DNA of 64,000 bases from Chloroflexota bacterium (GCA_021414245.1 JAIOOU010000004.1:606916-670915); one strand, 5' to 3'; shown: positions 47,789 to 56,093, numbered from the stretch's first letter. Translations and numbers: made by a program. The notes: generated by a model not told the origin, from the letters alone.

Positions 47789-48031
47789 ATGTTAAAAATC
47801 GAAATTGTCTATTGCGCGGTCTGACATTACACGAATCGGGCCGTGAGCCTGATGGACGAATTGCTGAAGAATTACGAGCATTTGATCGAATCGGCGGCTT
47901 TAATTCCCTCGGACGGGGGCAGATTCGAGGTCAGTGTGAACGGGCAGTTGATCTATTCCAAGCTGCAAACGAAGCGGCATGCGGAAGCGGGCGAGATCGT
48001 AAATCTGATCCATAAAATGGTTGAAGGATAA
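47789..48031 (+). CDS. SelW/Rdx-family selenoprotein with in-frame UGA
   Basis: Read with the UGA at 47822-47824 as selenocysteine, this is an 80-residue protein starting at ATG 47789 (GGAGA upstream): a beta strand KIEIVY, then the redox motif C9-A-V-U12, HYTNRAVSLMDELL, and later FEVSVNGQLIYSK and the family's closing GEIVNLIHKM. This is the Rdx fold (SelW, SelT, SelH), where CxxU or CxxC is the active site. Read conventionally, translation could start only at the GTG at 47843 and would lose the active site. A hairpin suited to a bacterial SECIS begins 11 bases after the UGA. The selA, selB, selC and selD genes are not in the window. Confidence 0.85.
47835..47853 (+). promoter_or_regulatory. 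Bacterial SECIS element
   Basis: ATCGGGC and GCCTGAT form a 7-bp stem (one G-U pair) with loop CGTGA. With the U of UGA as position 1, the loop GU falls at 22-23, close to the 23-24 of E. coli fdhF. It lies within the coding sequence, as bacterial SECIS elements do. Confidence 0.8.
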
Positions 48032-48040
48032 AGAAAAAGA

Positions 48041-49027
48041 ATGGCGAAAAAAGGCAGAGTGTTTTCGGGCGCACGTCCCACGGGGCGTCAGCACCTGGGC
48101 AATTATCTGGGCGCGATGAAGAATTATGTGGCCATGCAGGCCGATTACGAATGCGTATATTGCATCGTGGATGTGCACGCCTTGACCACGGTGGAGACCA
48201 CCCAGGAATTGCGACAGAACACGCTCGAAATGGCGCTGGACTGGCTGGCGGCGGGCATCCGTCCGGAAGAGTCGATCCTGTTCGTGCAGTCACACGTGCC
48301 GCAGGTGATGGAACTTCACACCTATCTTTCAATGGTGACCCAGCTGGGCAAGTTGACCGACCTCCCGACCTTCAAGGAAAAGGTGCGCCAGCAGCCCGAG
48401 AATATTAATTACGGACTGGTCGGGTACCCGGTCCTGATGACCGCGGACATCGTCCTGTACAAGACCGATGTGGTGCCGGTCGGCATTGACCAGGCCCCGC
48501 ATATTGAATTCGCGCGCGAGATCGTGCGCTCCTTTAATTACCGCTACAAGACCAAGGTGTTGATCGAACCGCAGGTCAAGCATACCGAGGTATTGAAGGT
48601 GCTCGGCATCGACGGCAGGGACAAGATGGGCAAGAGTTTGAACAATCACATCGAACTCGCCACTACGCCCGAGGAGACCGTCAAACGGGTCAGGGAAATG
48701 GTGACCGACCCCGCCCGGCAGAAACGGACCGATCCGGGCAACCCCGATATCTGCAACGTGTTCACCATGCACAAACTTTTCTCCCCCGCGCAGGAAGTGG
48801 ACATGATCAACAACGAATGCCGAAAGGCCGGCATTGGCTGTGTGGATTGCAAATTGCGTTTCGCCAATAATTTGAACGAACACCTTGAACCCTTCCGCGC
48901 CAAACGTGCCGAACTCGCTGCGGATCCGAAGAAGATTCAGGACATTTTGAACGACGGCGCCAATCGTGCCCGCGCGATCGCTGAACAGACCATGGTTGAA
49001 GTGCGCGAGGCCATGCAGCTCCCCTAA
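48041..49027 (+). CDS. trpS: Tryptophan--tRNA ligase
   Basis: A 328-residue class I aminoacyl-tRNA synthetase that charges tRNA-Trp. The HIGH-type motif is in [13 protein letters not shown] (about 12-24), the KMSKS loop reads DKMGKSLNN (about 193) and [14 protein letters not shown] is typical of Trp[15 protein letters not shown] segment near residue 264 is typical of the family. Length is normal. It lies 9 bp after the selenoprotein gene, so the two are probably co-transcribed. Confidence 0.97.
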   Translation: MAKKGRVFSGARPTGRQHLGNYLGAMKNYVAMQADYECVYCIVDVHALTTVETTQELRQNTLEMALDWLAAGIRPEESILFVQSHVPQVMELHTYLSMVTQLGKLTDLPTFKEKVRQQPENINYGLVGYPVLMTADIVLYKTDVVPVGIDQAPHIEFAREIVRSFNYRYKTKVLIEPQVKHTEVLKVLGIDGRDKMGKSLNNHIELATTPEETVKRVREMVTDPARQKRTDPGNPDICNVFTMHKLFSPAQEVDMINNECRKAGIGCVDCKLRFANNLNEHLEPFRAKRAELAADPKKIQDILNDGANRARAIAEQTMVEVREAMQLP

Positions 49028-49034
49028 TTTTGTA

Positions 49035-49472
49035 ATGCGTTTACTAATTCAACGGGTTTCCCATGCGAGTGTGACAGTCAGCGGGCAGACTATTTCCCAG
49101 ATCGGGAATGGTCTGCTGATTTTATTGGGCATTGGCCACGGTGACGGACCGGAACAGGCCGCCTTTCTGGCTGAAAAAGTTGCCAACCTGCGCATCTTCG
49201 AAGATGAACAGGGCAAGACCAATCTCTCGGTGCTGGATGTGAAAGGCGAAGCCATCGTGGTCTCTCAATTCACCTTGTATGCTGATACCCGCAGGGGCCG
49301 CCGCCCGTCTTTTATCGATGCGGCCCTGCCGGAGGTGGCTTCTCCATTGGTGGATCGTTTTGCTGAGCTGTTGCGCAGCCACGGTGTGCCGACCCAGACC
49401 GGTCAATTCGGCGCGCACATGCTGGTCAATATCCACAACAACGGACCCGTGACCATCTGGCTGGAAAAGTAA
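49035..49472 (+). CDS. dtd: D-aminoacyl-tRNA deacylase
   Basis: A 145-residue protein from the ATG at 49035, 7 bp after trpS; the longer frame from 48966 overlaps trpS and is rejected. It removes D-amino acids wrongly attached to tRNA. Signature segments are [23 protein letters not shown], the catalytic-pocket motif SQFTLYAD and, near the C-terminus, [10 protein letters not shown] (cross-subunit Gly-Pro motif). Pairing with a tRNA synthetase gene makes functional sense. Confidence 0.96.
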   Translation: MRLLIQRVSHASVTVSGQTISQIGNGLLILLGIGHGDGPEQAAFLAEKVANLRIFEDEQGKTNLSVLDVKGEAIVVSQFTLYADTRRGRRPSFIDAALPEVASPLVDRFAELLRSHGVPTQTGQFGAHMLVNIHNNGPVTIWLEK

Positions 49473-49477
49473 CCAAC

Positions 49478-49948
49478 ATGCGTTTCATCCTGTCCGGTTG
49501 TCTGCTTTTGTTTCTGACGGCTGCCTGTGCGCCGGCGAAGACTGCTGAACCTTCCGCCGCCGATGAAGATTTCGCAACCGCCGTGGACCAGGCTCATCAA
49601 ACCCTGGATGTTTTCATCCGCAATTTGCAATCCCCGCAATCCAACCAATCCTTGTTTGCATTGAAAGTCCATTTCGATTATCCGGACGGCACCAGTGAGG
49701 AGATCTGGGTGGACGATGTGTATTACGAGGCTGGACAATTTCAAGGCGTGCTTTTTGATGCATCCTCCAAGAATTTAGGTTTCAGATCCGGGGACAGGGT
49801 CAAGATTCCCGAAGAGGATATTCTGGATTGGATGTTTCTTGAAAACAATGTCCTGGTTGGCGGCTATACCATTCGCCTGGCCTTCGAGCGGATGAGCCCT
49901 GCCGAGCAGGAAGCCTTCCTGAAAGATGCAGACTATCAAATTAAATAG
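49478..49948 (+). CDS. Lipoprotein with DUF2314-like domain
   Basis: A 156-residue lipoprotein: the signal peptide MRFILSGCLLLFLTAAC carries a lipobox LTAAC with Cys17. The body resembles the YegJ/DUF2314 family (FALKVHFDYPDGTSEEIWV, DRVKIPEEDILDWMFLENNVLVGGYTIRL). The function of this family is unknown. It starts 5 bp after dtd and ends 5 bp before the next gene, so it is probably co-transcribed. Confidence 0.8.
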   Translation: MRFILSGCLLLFLTAACAPAKTAEPSAADEDFATAVDQAHQTLDVFIRNLQSPQSNQSLFALKVHFDYPDGTSEEIWVDDVYYEAGQFQGVLFDASSKNLGFRSGDRVKIPEEDILDWMFLENNVLVGGYTIRLAFERMSPAEQEAFLKDADYQIK

Positions 49949-49953
49949 AACGG

Positions 49954-50454
49954 ATGCCCATGCAAACCCCTCCCACCCCGAATTTTATCCAGCGTTTGGT
50001 CCACAAAGTCGTGATGATCCGCCCGGTGACCGCCTTTTTTGCCGGCACGATGCACGTGGTCGATGGCTGGATCCTAAAGTGGACCCGGGGGAAATATACC
50101 TTTTCCGAAGTGGCCGGCTGGCCGATCGTGCAGCTCACGACCATCGGCGCAAAAAGCGGACTCGCGCACACGATGCCGTTGATCGGCCTGTTTGACGGCG
50201 AGAAGATCGCCTTGATCGCCTCCAGTTTCGGGCGCAGGCATAATCCGGGCTGGTACTACAACCTCAAAAAACAGCCAGAATGCACGCTCCAATTCAAGGG
50301 CCGGGCGGGAAAATACATTGCCCGGGAGACCTCCGGTGAGGAGCGCGAGAGGTACTGGCGGCTGGCTGTTTCCTACTATGCCGGCTACGAAGCCTACAAG
50401 CTCCGGGCGGCACACCGCCAGATTCCGGTCATGGTTTTGGAGCCGGTGAAATAA
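49954..50454 (+). CDS. F420-type (DDN-like) nitroreductase-family protein
   Basis: A 166-residue split-barrel protein of the deazaflavin-dependent nitroreductase family. Landmarks are VVQLTTIGAKSG-like sequence (here IVQLTTIGAKSGLAHTMPL), SSFGRRHNPGWYYNL and YKLRAAHRQIPVMVLEP. Related proteins bind coenzyme F420 or related flavins and reduce diverse substrates. The gene has two in-frame ATG codons at 49954 and 49960; either may be used. The physiological substrate is unknown. Confidence 0.88.
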   Translation: MPMQTPPTPNFIQRLVHKVVMIRPVTAFFAGTMHVVDGWILKWTRGKYTFSEVAGWPIVQLTTIGAKSGLAHTMPLIGLFDGEKIALIASSFGRRHNPGWYYNLKKQPECTLQFKGRAGKYIARETSGEERERYWRLAVSYYAGYEAYKLRAAHRQIPVMVLEPVK

Positions 50455-50483
50455 TTGTCAAGATGAGAATTTCATGATAAAGT
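50455..50483 (+). promoter_or_regulatory. Promoter of the cold-shock gene
   Basis: TTGTCA, a 17-bp spacer and TAAAGT lie immediately after the previous stop codon. Initiation near 50490 would give a leader of about 140 bases before the csp ATG, a feature of cold-inducible csp mRNAs. Confidence 0.6.
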
Positions 50484-50629
50484 TGCGTTTGTAGGATGCA
50501 AGTAGCTTTTCGTTGTGGAAGTATGAAGACGATGGCCCAATCACAACCGTTGAGCCGATCCGCGCTTAACCGCCCGATGAAAGACATACTGCGTCACCTT
50601 ATTTTTTCATTTTGCTTAGGAGGCAAAAC

Positions 50630-50839
50630 ATGTCTGATCGTGTAATCGGTACGGTTAAATGGTTCAATGGTACGAAAGGCTTTGGTTTCATTGAACGCGA
50701 AGGCGGCCCGGATGTCTTCGTTCACTTCTCGGCCATCAAGGGCGAGGGCTTCAAGAACCTGCAGGAAGGCCAGAAGGTGGAATTCACCATCGAAAAAGGC
50801 CCCAAGGGTTTGCAGGCCGCTGACGTCGTCGTCCTGTAA
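50630..50839 (+). CDS. Cold-shock protein (CspA family)
   Basis: A 69-residue single-domain nucleic-acid-binding protein acting as an RNA chaperone. RNP1 (KGFGFIE) and RNP2 (VFVHFSAI) are intact, and the protein starts [13 protein letters not shown]. The ATG at 50630 has a perfect AGGAGG 7 bases upstream; the longer frame from 50612 runs through that site. A ~140-base leader and a strong terminator make it a single-gene unit. Confidence 0.97.
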   Translation: MSDRVIGTVKWFNGTKGFGFIEREGGPDVFVHFSAIKGEGFKNLQEGQKVEFTIEKGPKGLQAADVVVL

Positions 50840-50852
50840 TTCATAACCGACC

Positions 50853-50888
50853 AAAAAAGAGTCCCGCTGCAAAGCGGGACTCTTTTTT
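50853..50888. terminator. Bidirectional terminator after csp
   Basis: A 9-10 bp GC-rich stem (AGTCCCGC and complement, 6-nt loop) lies between A6 and T7. It also ends the convergent DHODH-like gene. Confidence 0.93.
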
Positions 50889-51676
50889 TATATTTTGTCC
50901 GGGGTCACGAGGCCGGGTGACACGTTTTGAGTATCCGCGTCTTTCGGGACCCATAAGCTGGCGTCGATTTCAACGGCCATGGCCCCCGCGGACAGCATGT
51001 CGGCTGCATTCTTTTCCGTCCAGACCCCGCCGGCGCCGATGATGGGCAGATCAAGCATGGCTGCCGAATGGACAATATCCAGCGAGCGCGGGAAGAGCGA
51101 CTGCCCGTACAATCTGCCTGCGATCAATTCATCCTGGTTGTTGGTCAATATCCCGCGCGGATTTGAAATGCTGATGGCTGCGGCGCCTTCCTGAATTAAT
51201 TTGGGTCCAAGCGACAAAACCTGTTCGACGGGCAGGGAAAAGATCAGGGGCAATTCGCCGACACACATTTCCAAAGTCAAGAGGATAATGTCATTGGCCA
51301 GCAGGGGAGCGAAGCCCAATTCGACGGCCATGACGTTCTCGATGCCTTCGAGCATGCGCACCATGCGCATGGTTTCCTCGGGGCGGTCGGCCATGAGATG
51401 CACAATTATGGGCAGGCCGGCATGGTCCCAGCGCGGACCGTATTTTTTTAGCACAGCTGAAAGGCCGGGATTCGGCAGGCCGGTGTGCAGCAGGAATCCG
51501 CCCGGGAATTCGATCAAGGCCGGTTCGGACGTGGGCAGGCGCCGGCGCAGCGAGATCGGATTCGTCACGAAGGCACCGAACATCCCGAGGGAAATCCCGT
51601 TACGTGGATCGGGCGCGAAGCCAAGCGATCCTGCCGCATTGATGATGGGTTTGCTAAAATAGAGGTCGCGTTTCAT
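50888..51676 (-). CDS. DHODH-like / flavin-dependent TIM-barrel protein
   Basis: A 262-residue TIM-barrel protein resembling dihydroorotate dehydrogenase and related FMN enzymes: KPIINAAGSLGF at the start, GAFVTNPISLR, GAAAISISNPRG and the FMN-phosphate region DLPIIGAGGVWTEKNAADML. It is shorter than true PyrD and lacks the catalytic Ser/Cys loop that I would expect, so its reaction is uncertain. Start codons of this gene and the divergent CoA-transferase are only 14 bp apart, and I see no Shine-Dalgarno before this ATG. Confidence 0.72.
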   Translation of the reverse strand: MKRDLYFSKPIINAAGSLGFAPDPRNGISLGMFGAFVTNPISLRRRLPTSEPALIEFPGGFLLHTGLPNPGLSAVLKKYGPRWDHAGLPIIVHLMADRPEETMRMVRMLEGIENVMAVELGFAPLLANDIILLTLEMCVGELPLIFSLPVEQVLSLGPKLIQEGAAAISISNPRGILTNNQDELIAGRLYGQSLFPRSLDIVHSAAMLDLPIIGAGGVWTEKNAADMLSAGAMAVEIDASLWVPKDADTQNVSPGLVTPDKI

Positions 51677-51690
51677 GGTGAAGGAGGAAT

Positions 51691-52860
51691 ATGCAATCCT
51701 TGCAGGGTATTCGTGTACTGGACTTAAGCCGCGTGCTGGCCGGCCCTTATTGTACGATGGTTCTGGGTGACCTGGGCGCGGAGGTGATCAAAGTGGAGCC
51801 GCCGGAAGGGGATGAGACCCGCGGCTGGGGACCGCCCTTTGCTGAAGGGCAGAGCGCGTATTATTTATGTGTCAACCGCAATAAGCGCGATATCGTCATG
51901 GACCTGAAAACGGACGAAGGCAAAAGAGTCTTGCGCGAGCTGGCCTTGCAGAGCGATGTGCTGGTGGAGAATTTTCGTCCAGGTACATTGGCAAAATTCG
52001 GCCTGGACTTTGAAACCCTACATGCCTTGAATCCGAAGTTGATCTACTGCTCGATCACCGGCTTTGGACAAAACGGGTCCATGCAGGATAAGCCCGGCTA
52101 TGATTTTATGATCCAGGCCCTGGGCGGGCTGATGAGCATTACCGGTGAACCCGAAGGCGAGCCGATGAAGACCGGCGTGGCTGTGGTGGACCTGTTCGCC
52201 GGGCAGAATGCGATCATCGCCATTTTGGCCGCCTTGCATGCGCGGACCCTGACCGGCCGCGGACAGCAGCTCGATATCTCCTTGTTTGATTCGCAATTGG
52301 GCTGGCTGGCGAATGTGGCCAGCAACTACTTGATCTCGGGCCAGCTGCCGAAGCGATATGGCAACGCCCACCCTAACATTGTGCCGTATCAAAGTTTTCA
52401 GGCCGCGGACGGCTGGTTTGTCATCGCGGTCGGCAATGACCGTCAGTTCCTGCGCTTGTGTGAGGTGCTCGGGAAACCGGAACTCGGGACCGATGATAAG
52501 TTTGCCACGAATTCCGGTCGCGTGCAAAACCGTGAAGAATTAATTCCATTGCTCAAATCCATTTTTGCGACCCGCAGTGCAAGTGAATGGATATCTGTTT
52601 TGGAGCAGGCCGAGATCCCATGCGGACCGATTCAAAATTTTGAGCAGGTCTTTTCCATGCCGGTGGTGGGGGAGCGCGAAATGCTTGTGAGGATGAAACA
52701 CCCTACGATTGGCGAACTGCCTTTGGTGGGGTCACCTTTGAAGATGAGCGATACGCCGGTTGAATACCGCCTGCCGCCACCGTTGATGGGGGAGCATACG
52801 CAGGAAGTGTTGAGGGAATTGGAGTTGTTGAAAGGAGATCATTCGCCAGGCTCAGAATGA
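51691..52860 (+). CDS. CaiB/BaiF-family (class III) CoA-transferase
   Basis: A 389-residue class III CoA-transferase, which moves CoA between carboxylic acids. The N-terminus (GIRVLDLSRVLAGPYCTMVLGDLGAEVIKVE) is split by the family's usual pattern; VNRNKRDIVMDLK, LVENFRPG and GYDFMIQALGG follow. The catalytic Asp lies in GVAVVDLFAGQ (about 168). The RBS AAGGAGG is strong. The last residues (GDHSPGSE) are encoded by a dispersed repeat-like sequence, so the natural C-terminus may have been shifted. Substrate unknown. Confidence 0.93.
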   Translation: MQSLQGIRVLDLSRVLAGPYCTMVLGDLGAEVIKVEPPEGDETRGWGPPFAEGQSAYYLCVNRNKRDIVMDLKTDEGKRVLRELALQSDVLVENFRPGTLAKFGLDFETLHALNPKLIYCSITGFGQNGSMQDKPGYDFMIQALGGLMSITGEPEGEPMKTGVAVVDLFAGQNAIIAILAALHARTLTGRGQQLDISLFDSQLGWLANVASNYLISGQLPKRYGNAHPNIVPYQSFQAADGWFVIAVGNDRQFLRLCEVLGKPELGTDDKFATNSGRVQNREELIPLLKSIFATRSASEWISVLEQAEIPCGPIQNFEQVFSMPVVGEREMLVRMKHPTIGELPLVGSPLKMSDTPVEYRLPPPLMGEHTQEVLRELELLKGDHSPGSE

Positions 52861-52862
52861 CA
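52837..52862 (-). repeat. Dispersed palindromic-type repeat (TGTCATTCTGAG family)
   Basis: On the minus strand TGTCATTCTGAG followed by GCGAATGATC resembles the short intergenic repeats found in many bacterial genomes (TGTCATTCTGAG...GAAGGATC). Here it overlaps the 3' end of the CoA-transferase gene. A diverged relative lies at 59083-59139. Confidence 0.5.
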
Positions 52863-52867
52863 TTTGA

Positions 52868-53055
52868 ATATGATATATCGTCAACTATGGAGTCTATCCC
52901 TAGTTGACGATTTTTATTCCTTGCTTGCAACGTACTCCACCAAAGCCTTTAATATAAAATCGGTATCAGGATATCCCAAAGTAAGAAAGCATCGAAGACC
53001 TTGAGGTCCAAGCCGCGCAGCTCTCTGGACAAAAGCTTCCGTTGGACTTGACATG
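52868..53055 (-). pseudogene. Decayed 3' end of a methyltransferase gene
   Basis: Read on the minus strand, one frame gives RELRGLDLKVFDAFLLW and another YPDTDFILKALVEYVASKE before a stop. Joined, they match the C-terminal part of the intact methyltransferase at 56224-56796 (EEPRGVDIKIFDTFFRW, then HPDTDFGLKALEEHLAARK). A frameshift and an early stop show decay. Nucleotide similarity continues past the stop to about 52868. The two copies flank the PadR/efflux island. Confidence 0.8.
52877..52916 (+). terminator. Terminator after the CoA-transferase gene
   Basis: A perfect 11-bp inverted repeat (ATCGTCAACTA and complement, 13-nt loop) is followed by TTTTTA. It lies within the methyltransferase remnant and has presumably formed from it. 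Confidence 0.75.
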
Positions 53056-53092
53056 GGGGATTAGTGTAAAGTACTAAGACTAAAGGAATACC

Positions 53093-53121
53093 TTGACAGA
53101 CATAGTAATATGCTGTATATT
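53093..53121 (+). promoter_or_regulatory. Strong sigma70 promoter of the padR gene
   Basis: TTGACA, a 17-bp spacer and TATATT. Initiation would be expected at about 53127-53129, which coincides with the padR ATG at 53128 and predicts a leaderless mRNA. Confidence 0.82.
53107..53121. promoter_or_regulatory. Candidate PadR operator
   Basis: AATAT, five bases, ATATT is a perfect inverted repeat overlapping the -10 element, placed for autorepression by the PadR product. Confidence 0.45.
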
Positions 53122-53127
53122 GTACTT

Positions 53128-53469
53128 ATGGATGAGTCAACTAACCCCAACAAAATCTCGTCAGACCTGCTTAGAGGCCATACCGATACGATTATCCTGA
53201 AGCTGTTGATCAGCGGGGATAAATATGGGTATGAAATATCGAAATTGATCCACTCAAATTCCTCGGGTGAATATGAACTCAAGGAAGCTACCATGTACTC
53301 GAGCCTAAAGCGGCTGGAGGGTGAGGGCTGTATCACTTCCTATTGGGGGGATGAATCCCAGGGCGGCAGAAGAAGGTACTATCGGATTACTGCAAAGGGT
53401 AAAAAAGTCTATTCTGAAAATAAAGACAACTGGGAGTACGCAAAGCGCGTACTTGACAACTTATTATAA
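53128..53469 (+). CDS. PadR-family transcriptional regulator
   Basis: A 113-residue regulator with a winged helix (about 12-95: LLRGHTDTIILKLL, KYGYEISKLI, KEATMYSSLKRLEGEG, GGRRRYYRIT) and a short C-terminal helix for dimerisation. The start at 53128 is chosen because upstream in-frame codons overlap the promoter. It lies 12 bp before a HAAS/pentapeptide gene and upstream of an ABC-2 efflux pair, the usual setting for PadR control of drug or lipid export. Confidence 0.93.
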   Translation: MDESTNPNKISSDLLRGHTDTIILKLLISGDKYGYEISKLIHSNSSGEYELKEATMYSSLKRLEGEGCITSYWGDESQGGRRRYYRITAKGKKVYSENKDNWEYAKRVLDNLL

Positions 53470-53481
53470 GGAGATGATGTT

Positions 53482-54357
53482 ATGAATGAGAAATTAGACC
53501 AATATTTGAACGGCATTTTTGCACCCTACGATGGGGTGAAGAGCGTAGCCGAGCTAAAGGCCGAACTACTCGCCGATTTGCAGGAGCGATTCCGTGAGCT
53601 CATGGCCGAGGGCAAGGATGAGGAAACGGCCTTTCAGATGACCATCGACAGCATCGGCGACATTGAGCAAACAGTGCGGGAGGCCGCCGGCCTTACCCGA
53701 TCACTGGAGCGGCAGTTGTTGATCAACTTCAGCGCGAGCAACCTGCCAGAGAGTGATTTTGCGGGCGTTACCGCGCAAAAAGGGAAATTTGATGCCAGCG
53801 CGCTGCGCGGCTCCAACTTTTCAGGTGCAGACCTGACGGGCAGCTCGTTTAGAGCCAGTGATATGCGTGAAACTAATTTTGACGGCACAAATCTGACCGA
53901 TTGCACCTGGTACGTCAGTGACCTTACGGATGCGAGTTTCAAAAAATCCATTCTTGTGCGTACCGAATTCAGCACATCAGATCTGACCCGGGCAAAATTC
54001 ACCGATGTAAAACTGGTCGACGTAAAGCTGGCGACGACAGACCTTACGAAGACGGTCTTTGAAAACTGTATCTTTAGCGGCGTGGACTTTAAGCTTTGCG
54101 ATTTGCGTGGAAATTGCCTTGACGGGCAGACTTTTATTGGTGTCAAGTTTGACAATACATCCTTGAACGAAGCTACATTTAAGGGCGCGACCCTTAGAAA
54201 TGTTTCCTTCCTTGCACCGTTTACCTGGGCTACGTGGTCTAAAAAACACATCCGTGCCCTCAAAACCATCAACTTTGACGGCGCGATGATGGATAAATTG
54301 ACCTATGCCACGCTCAAAGGCTTGGAAGTCGATCTGTCAAAAGTTACGATCATATAA
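53482..54357 (+). CDS. HAAS-like domain plus pentapeptide-repeat protein
   Basis: A 291-residue protein. The first ~75 residues are helical (LDQYLNGIFAPYDGVKSVAELKAELLADL, divided by the family pattern; then DSIGDIEQTV) and resemble the HAAS/DUF1700-like adaptor often paired with PadR. Residues about 80-280 are pentapeptide repeats (A/S-D/N-L-x-x cycles: SNLPESDFAG, GSNFSGADLTGSSF, GTNLTDCTW), forming a right-handed quadrilateral beta helix. The RBS is AAGGAG. A role as a PadR co-factor or as a target-protecting protein is possible; neither is shown. Confidence 0.88.
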   Translation: MNEKLDQYLNGIFAPYDGVKSVAELKAELLADLQERFRELMAEGKDEETAFQMTIDSIGDIEQTVREAAGLTRSLERQLLINFSASNLPESDFAGVTAQKGKFDASALRGSNFSGADLTGSSFRASDMRETNFDGTNLTDCTWYVSDLTDASFKKSILVRTEFSTSDLTRAKFTDVKLVDVKLATTDLTKTVFENCIFSGVDFKLCDLRGNCLDGQTFIGVKFDNTSLNEATFKGATLRNVSFLAPFTWATWSKKHIRALKTINFDGAMMDKLTYATLKGLEVDLSKVTII

Positions 54358-54469
54358 AGACTAAAAATGCTCCCCTCTCCTTAAGCGAAATGTTCGGATA
54401 GATTCTTTATCATTTTCACAAAACTGTTCAAACCCAACTGAAATTTTTAGAAGAGTTCGCCCTCTAAAG

Positions 54470-54483
54470 AATGTGATCACATT
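54470..54483. promoter_or_regulatory. 14-bp palindrome upstream of the efflux genes
   Basis: AATGTGATCACATT is perfectly symmetric and lies 81 bp before the ABC ATPase ATG in a 206-bp gap. It could be an operator for a second regulator or for PadR. Confidence 0.4.
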
Positions 54484-54563
54484 TTCTCTTGCTGAGAAGA
54501 TGGCGAATTCACGCACCTTATTACCAATAGATTTACTTTGAAAAACTAAAAGGAGTAAAGAAT

Positions 54564-55325
54564 ATGCAAAACGAAGCAATCCAAGTGAAAGGGCTGCAAA
54601 AGTCCTACAAGAATCTCCCTGTTCTAGAGGGTGTAGATCTTGAAGTGGAAAAAGGCAGTATTTTCGCCCTGCTCGGCTCTAACGGCGCAGGAAAGACAAC
54701 GGTTATCAAGATCCTCACCACGCTGCTCAAACAGGATGGCGGAACCGCCTCCATCAACGGATTTGATGTTGCGACAAAGCCCGACAGTGTGCGCAAGTCG
54801 ATCAGCCTGACCGGGCAATTCGCCGCCGTAGATGAGATCTTGTCCGGGCGAGAAAATTTGATCATGATCGCTCAGTTGCGGCACCTCAAGGATACGCGTC
54901 AAGTCGCGAATGAGCTGCTGGACCGCTTCGGATTGACCGACGTCGCCGACCGCAGAGTCTCCACCTATTCAGGTGGTATGCGCCGCAGACTCGACATCGC
55001 CATGAGTCTGGTAGGGAAACCACCGATTATTTTCCTCGACGAGCCAACCACTGGGCTTGACCCCGAAGCGCGCCTCGAGGTTTGGAAGACTGTCAAGCAG
55101 CTTGCCAACAACGGCACGACGGTATTTCTCACCACGCAGTATTTGGATGAAGCAGAACAACTCGCCGACCGGATTGCCATTCTGCATGAAGGGAAAATTA
55201 TCGCCAACGGCACGCTCGCAGACTTGAAAAAGCTGTTTCCGCCCACCAAGGTGGAGTATGTTGAAAAACAGCCGACGTTGGAGGATATATTCCTCGCCAT
55301 CATTGGCAAGAAGGAGAAAAAATAA
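54564..55325 (+). CDS. DrrA-like ABC-2 ATP-binding protein
   Basis: A 253-residue ATPase of the daunorubicin-resistance exporter type. Walker A is GSNGAGKTT, the signature STYSGGMRRRLDIA, Walker B PIIFLDEPTTGLDP and the switch region VFLTTQYLDEAEQL, with the Q-x-L-D-E-A-E form typical of the DrrA group. The C-terminal ~40 residues contain TLEDIFLAI, a DrrA-family tail. It precedes its permease with no intervening bases. Confidence 0.94.
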   Translation: MQNEAIQVKGLQKSYKNLPVLEGVDLEVEKGSIFALLGSNGAGKTTVIKILTTLLKQDGGTASINGFDVATKPDSVRKSISLTGQFAAVDEILSGRENLIMIAQLRHLKDTRQVANELLDRFGLTDVADRRVSTYSGGMRRRLDIAMSLVGKPPIIFLDEPTTGLDPEARLEVWKTVKQLANNGTTVFLTTQYLDEAEQLADRIAILHEGKIIANGTLADLKKLFPPTKVEYVEKQPTLEDIFLAIIGKKEKK

Positions 55326-56093
55326 ATGGACACCGTAAAGAATTACTTTTTCAGCGATATGGGTATCATGCTTGGCCGGTCGATGCGTCATATTTTTCGC
55401 AGCATGGACACCATCATCACGGTCACCATCACTCCGATCGCGATGATGCTGTTGTTCGTCTATGTGCTCGGCGGTGCGATTCAAACCGGCATGGACAACT
55501 ATGTGAATTACCTGCTGCCCGGCATCTTGCTGATGGCGATCGCAAGCGGCGTCGCTTATACGTCTTACCGTCTATTTATGGATATGCAAAGAGGCATCTT
55601 TGAGAGGTTCCACTCCATACCGATTGCGCGTTCGGCTCCGCTGTGGGGACATGTGCTGACCTCACTGGTATCCAATGCAATTTCAGTCCTTGTCATCATT
55701 CTCGTAGCGCTCCTGACGGGCTTTCGCTCGTCGGCAGGAGTATTGTCATGGCTCGCCGTTGCCGGTATCCTTGCGCTGTTTACGCTGGCACTGACGTGGA
55801 TCGCAGTGATTGCCGGTCTATCCGCAACATCGGTGGACGGAGCAGGCGCCTTTGCCTACCCGCTGATCTTCCTGCCATTTATTAGCTCAGCGTTCGTGCC
55901 TACCGAGACGATGCCGGGACCTGTTCGAGCCTTTGCTGAAAATCAGCCGGTGACCGCGATCGTGGACGCCATCCGCGCGCTGCTGTCAAATCAACAGGTG
56001 GGTAATGACATTTGGATTGCGCTCGCGTGGTGCGTCGGGATTATGCTCGTGGCTTATGTCTCTGCAATGCGGGTATATAAAAGACGTGTGTAA
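55326..56093 (+). CDS. DrrB-like ABC-2 permease
   Basis: A 255-residue integral membrane protein with six hydrophobic segments and the ABC-2 pattern GIFERFHSIPIARSAP near residue 80-95 and SSAFVPTETMPGPVRAFAENQPVT near 200-225 (DrrB/NodJ signature). It pairs with the ATPase directly upstream to export a hydrophobic compound or drug. No clear terminator follows, only an imperfect AAAAAAC/TTTTTT pairing near 56095-56145. Confidence 0.94.
   Translation: MDTVKNYFFSDMGIMLGRSMRHIFRSMDTIITVTITPIAMMLLFVYVLGGAIQTGMDNYVNYLLPGILLMAIASGVAYTSYRLFMDMQRGIFERFHSIPIARSAPLWGHVLTSLVSNAISVLVIILVALLTGFRSSAGVLSWLAVAGILALFTLALTWIAVIAGLSATSVDGAGAFAYPLIFLPFISSAFVPTETMPGPVRAFAENQPVTAIVDAIRALLSNQQVGNDIWIALAWCVGIMLVAYVSAMRVYKRRV

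Noticed and set aside
47843..48031. 62-codon ORF as a separate hypothetical protein
   Set aside because: The frame continues upstream through one UGA to an ATG with RBS and the Rdx active site; the selenoprotein reading explains it better.
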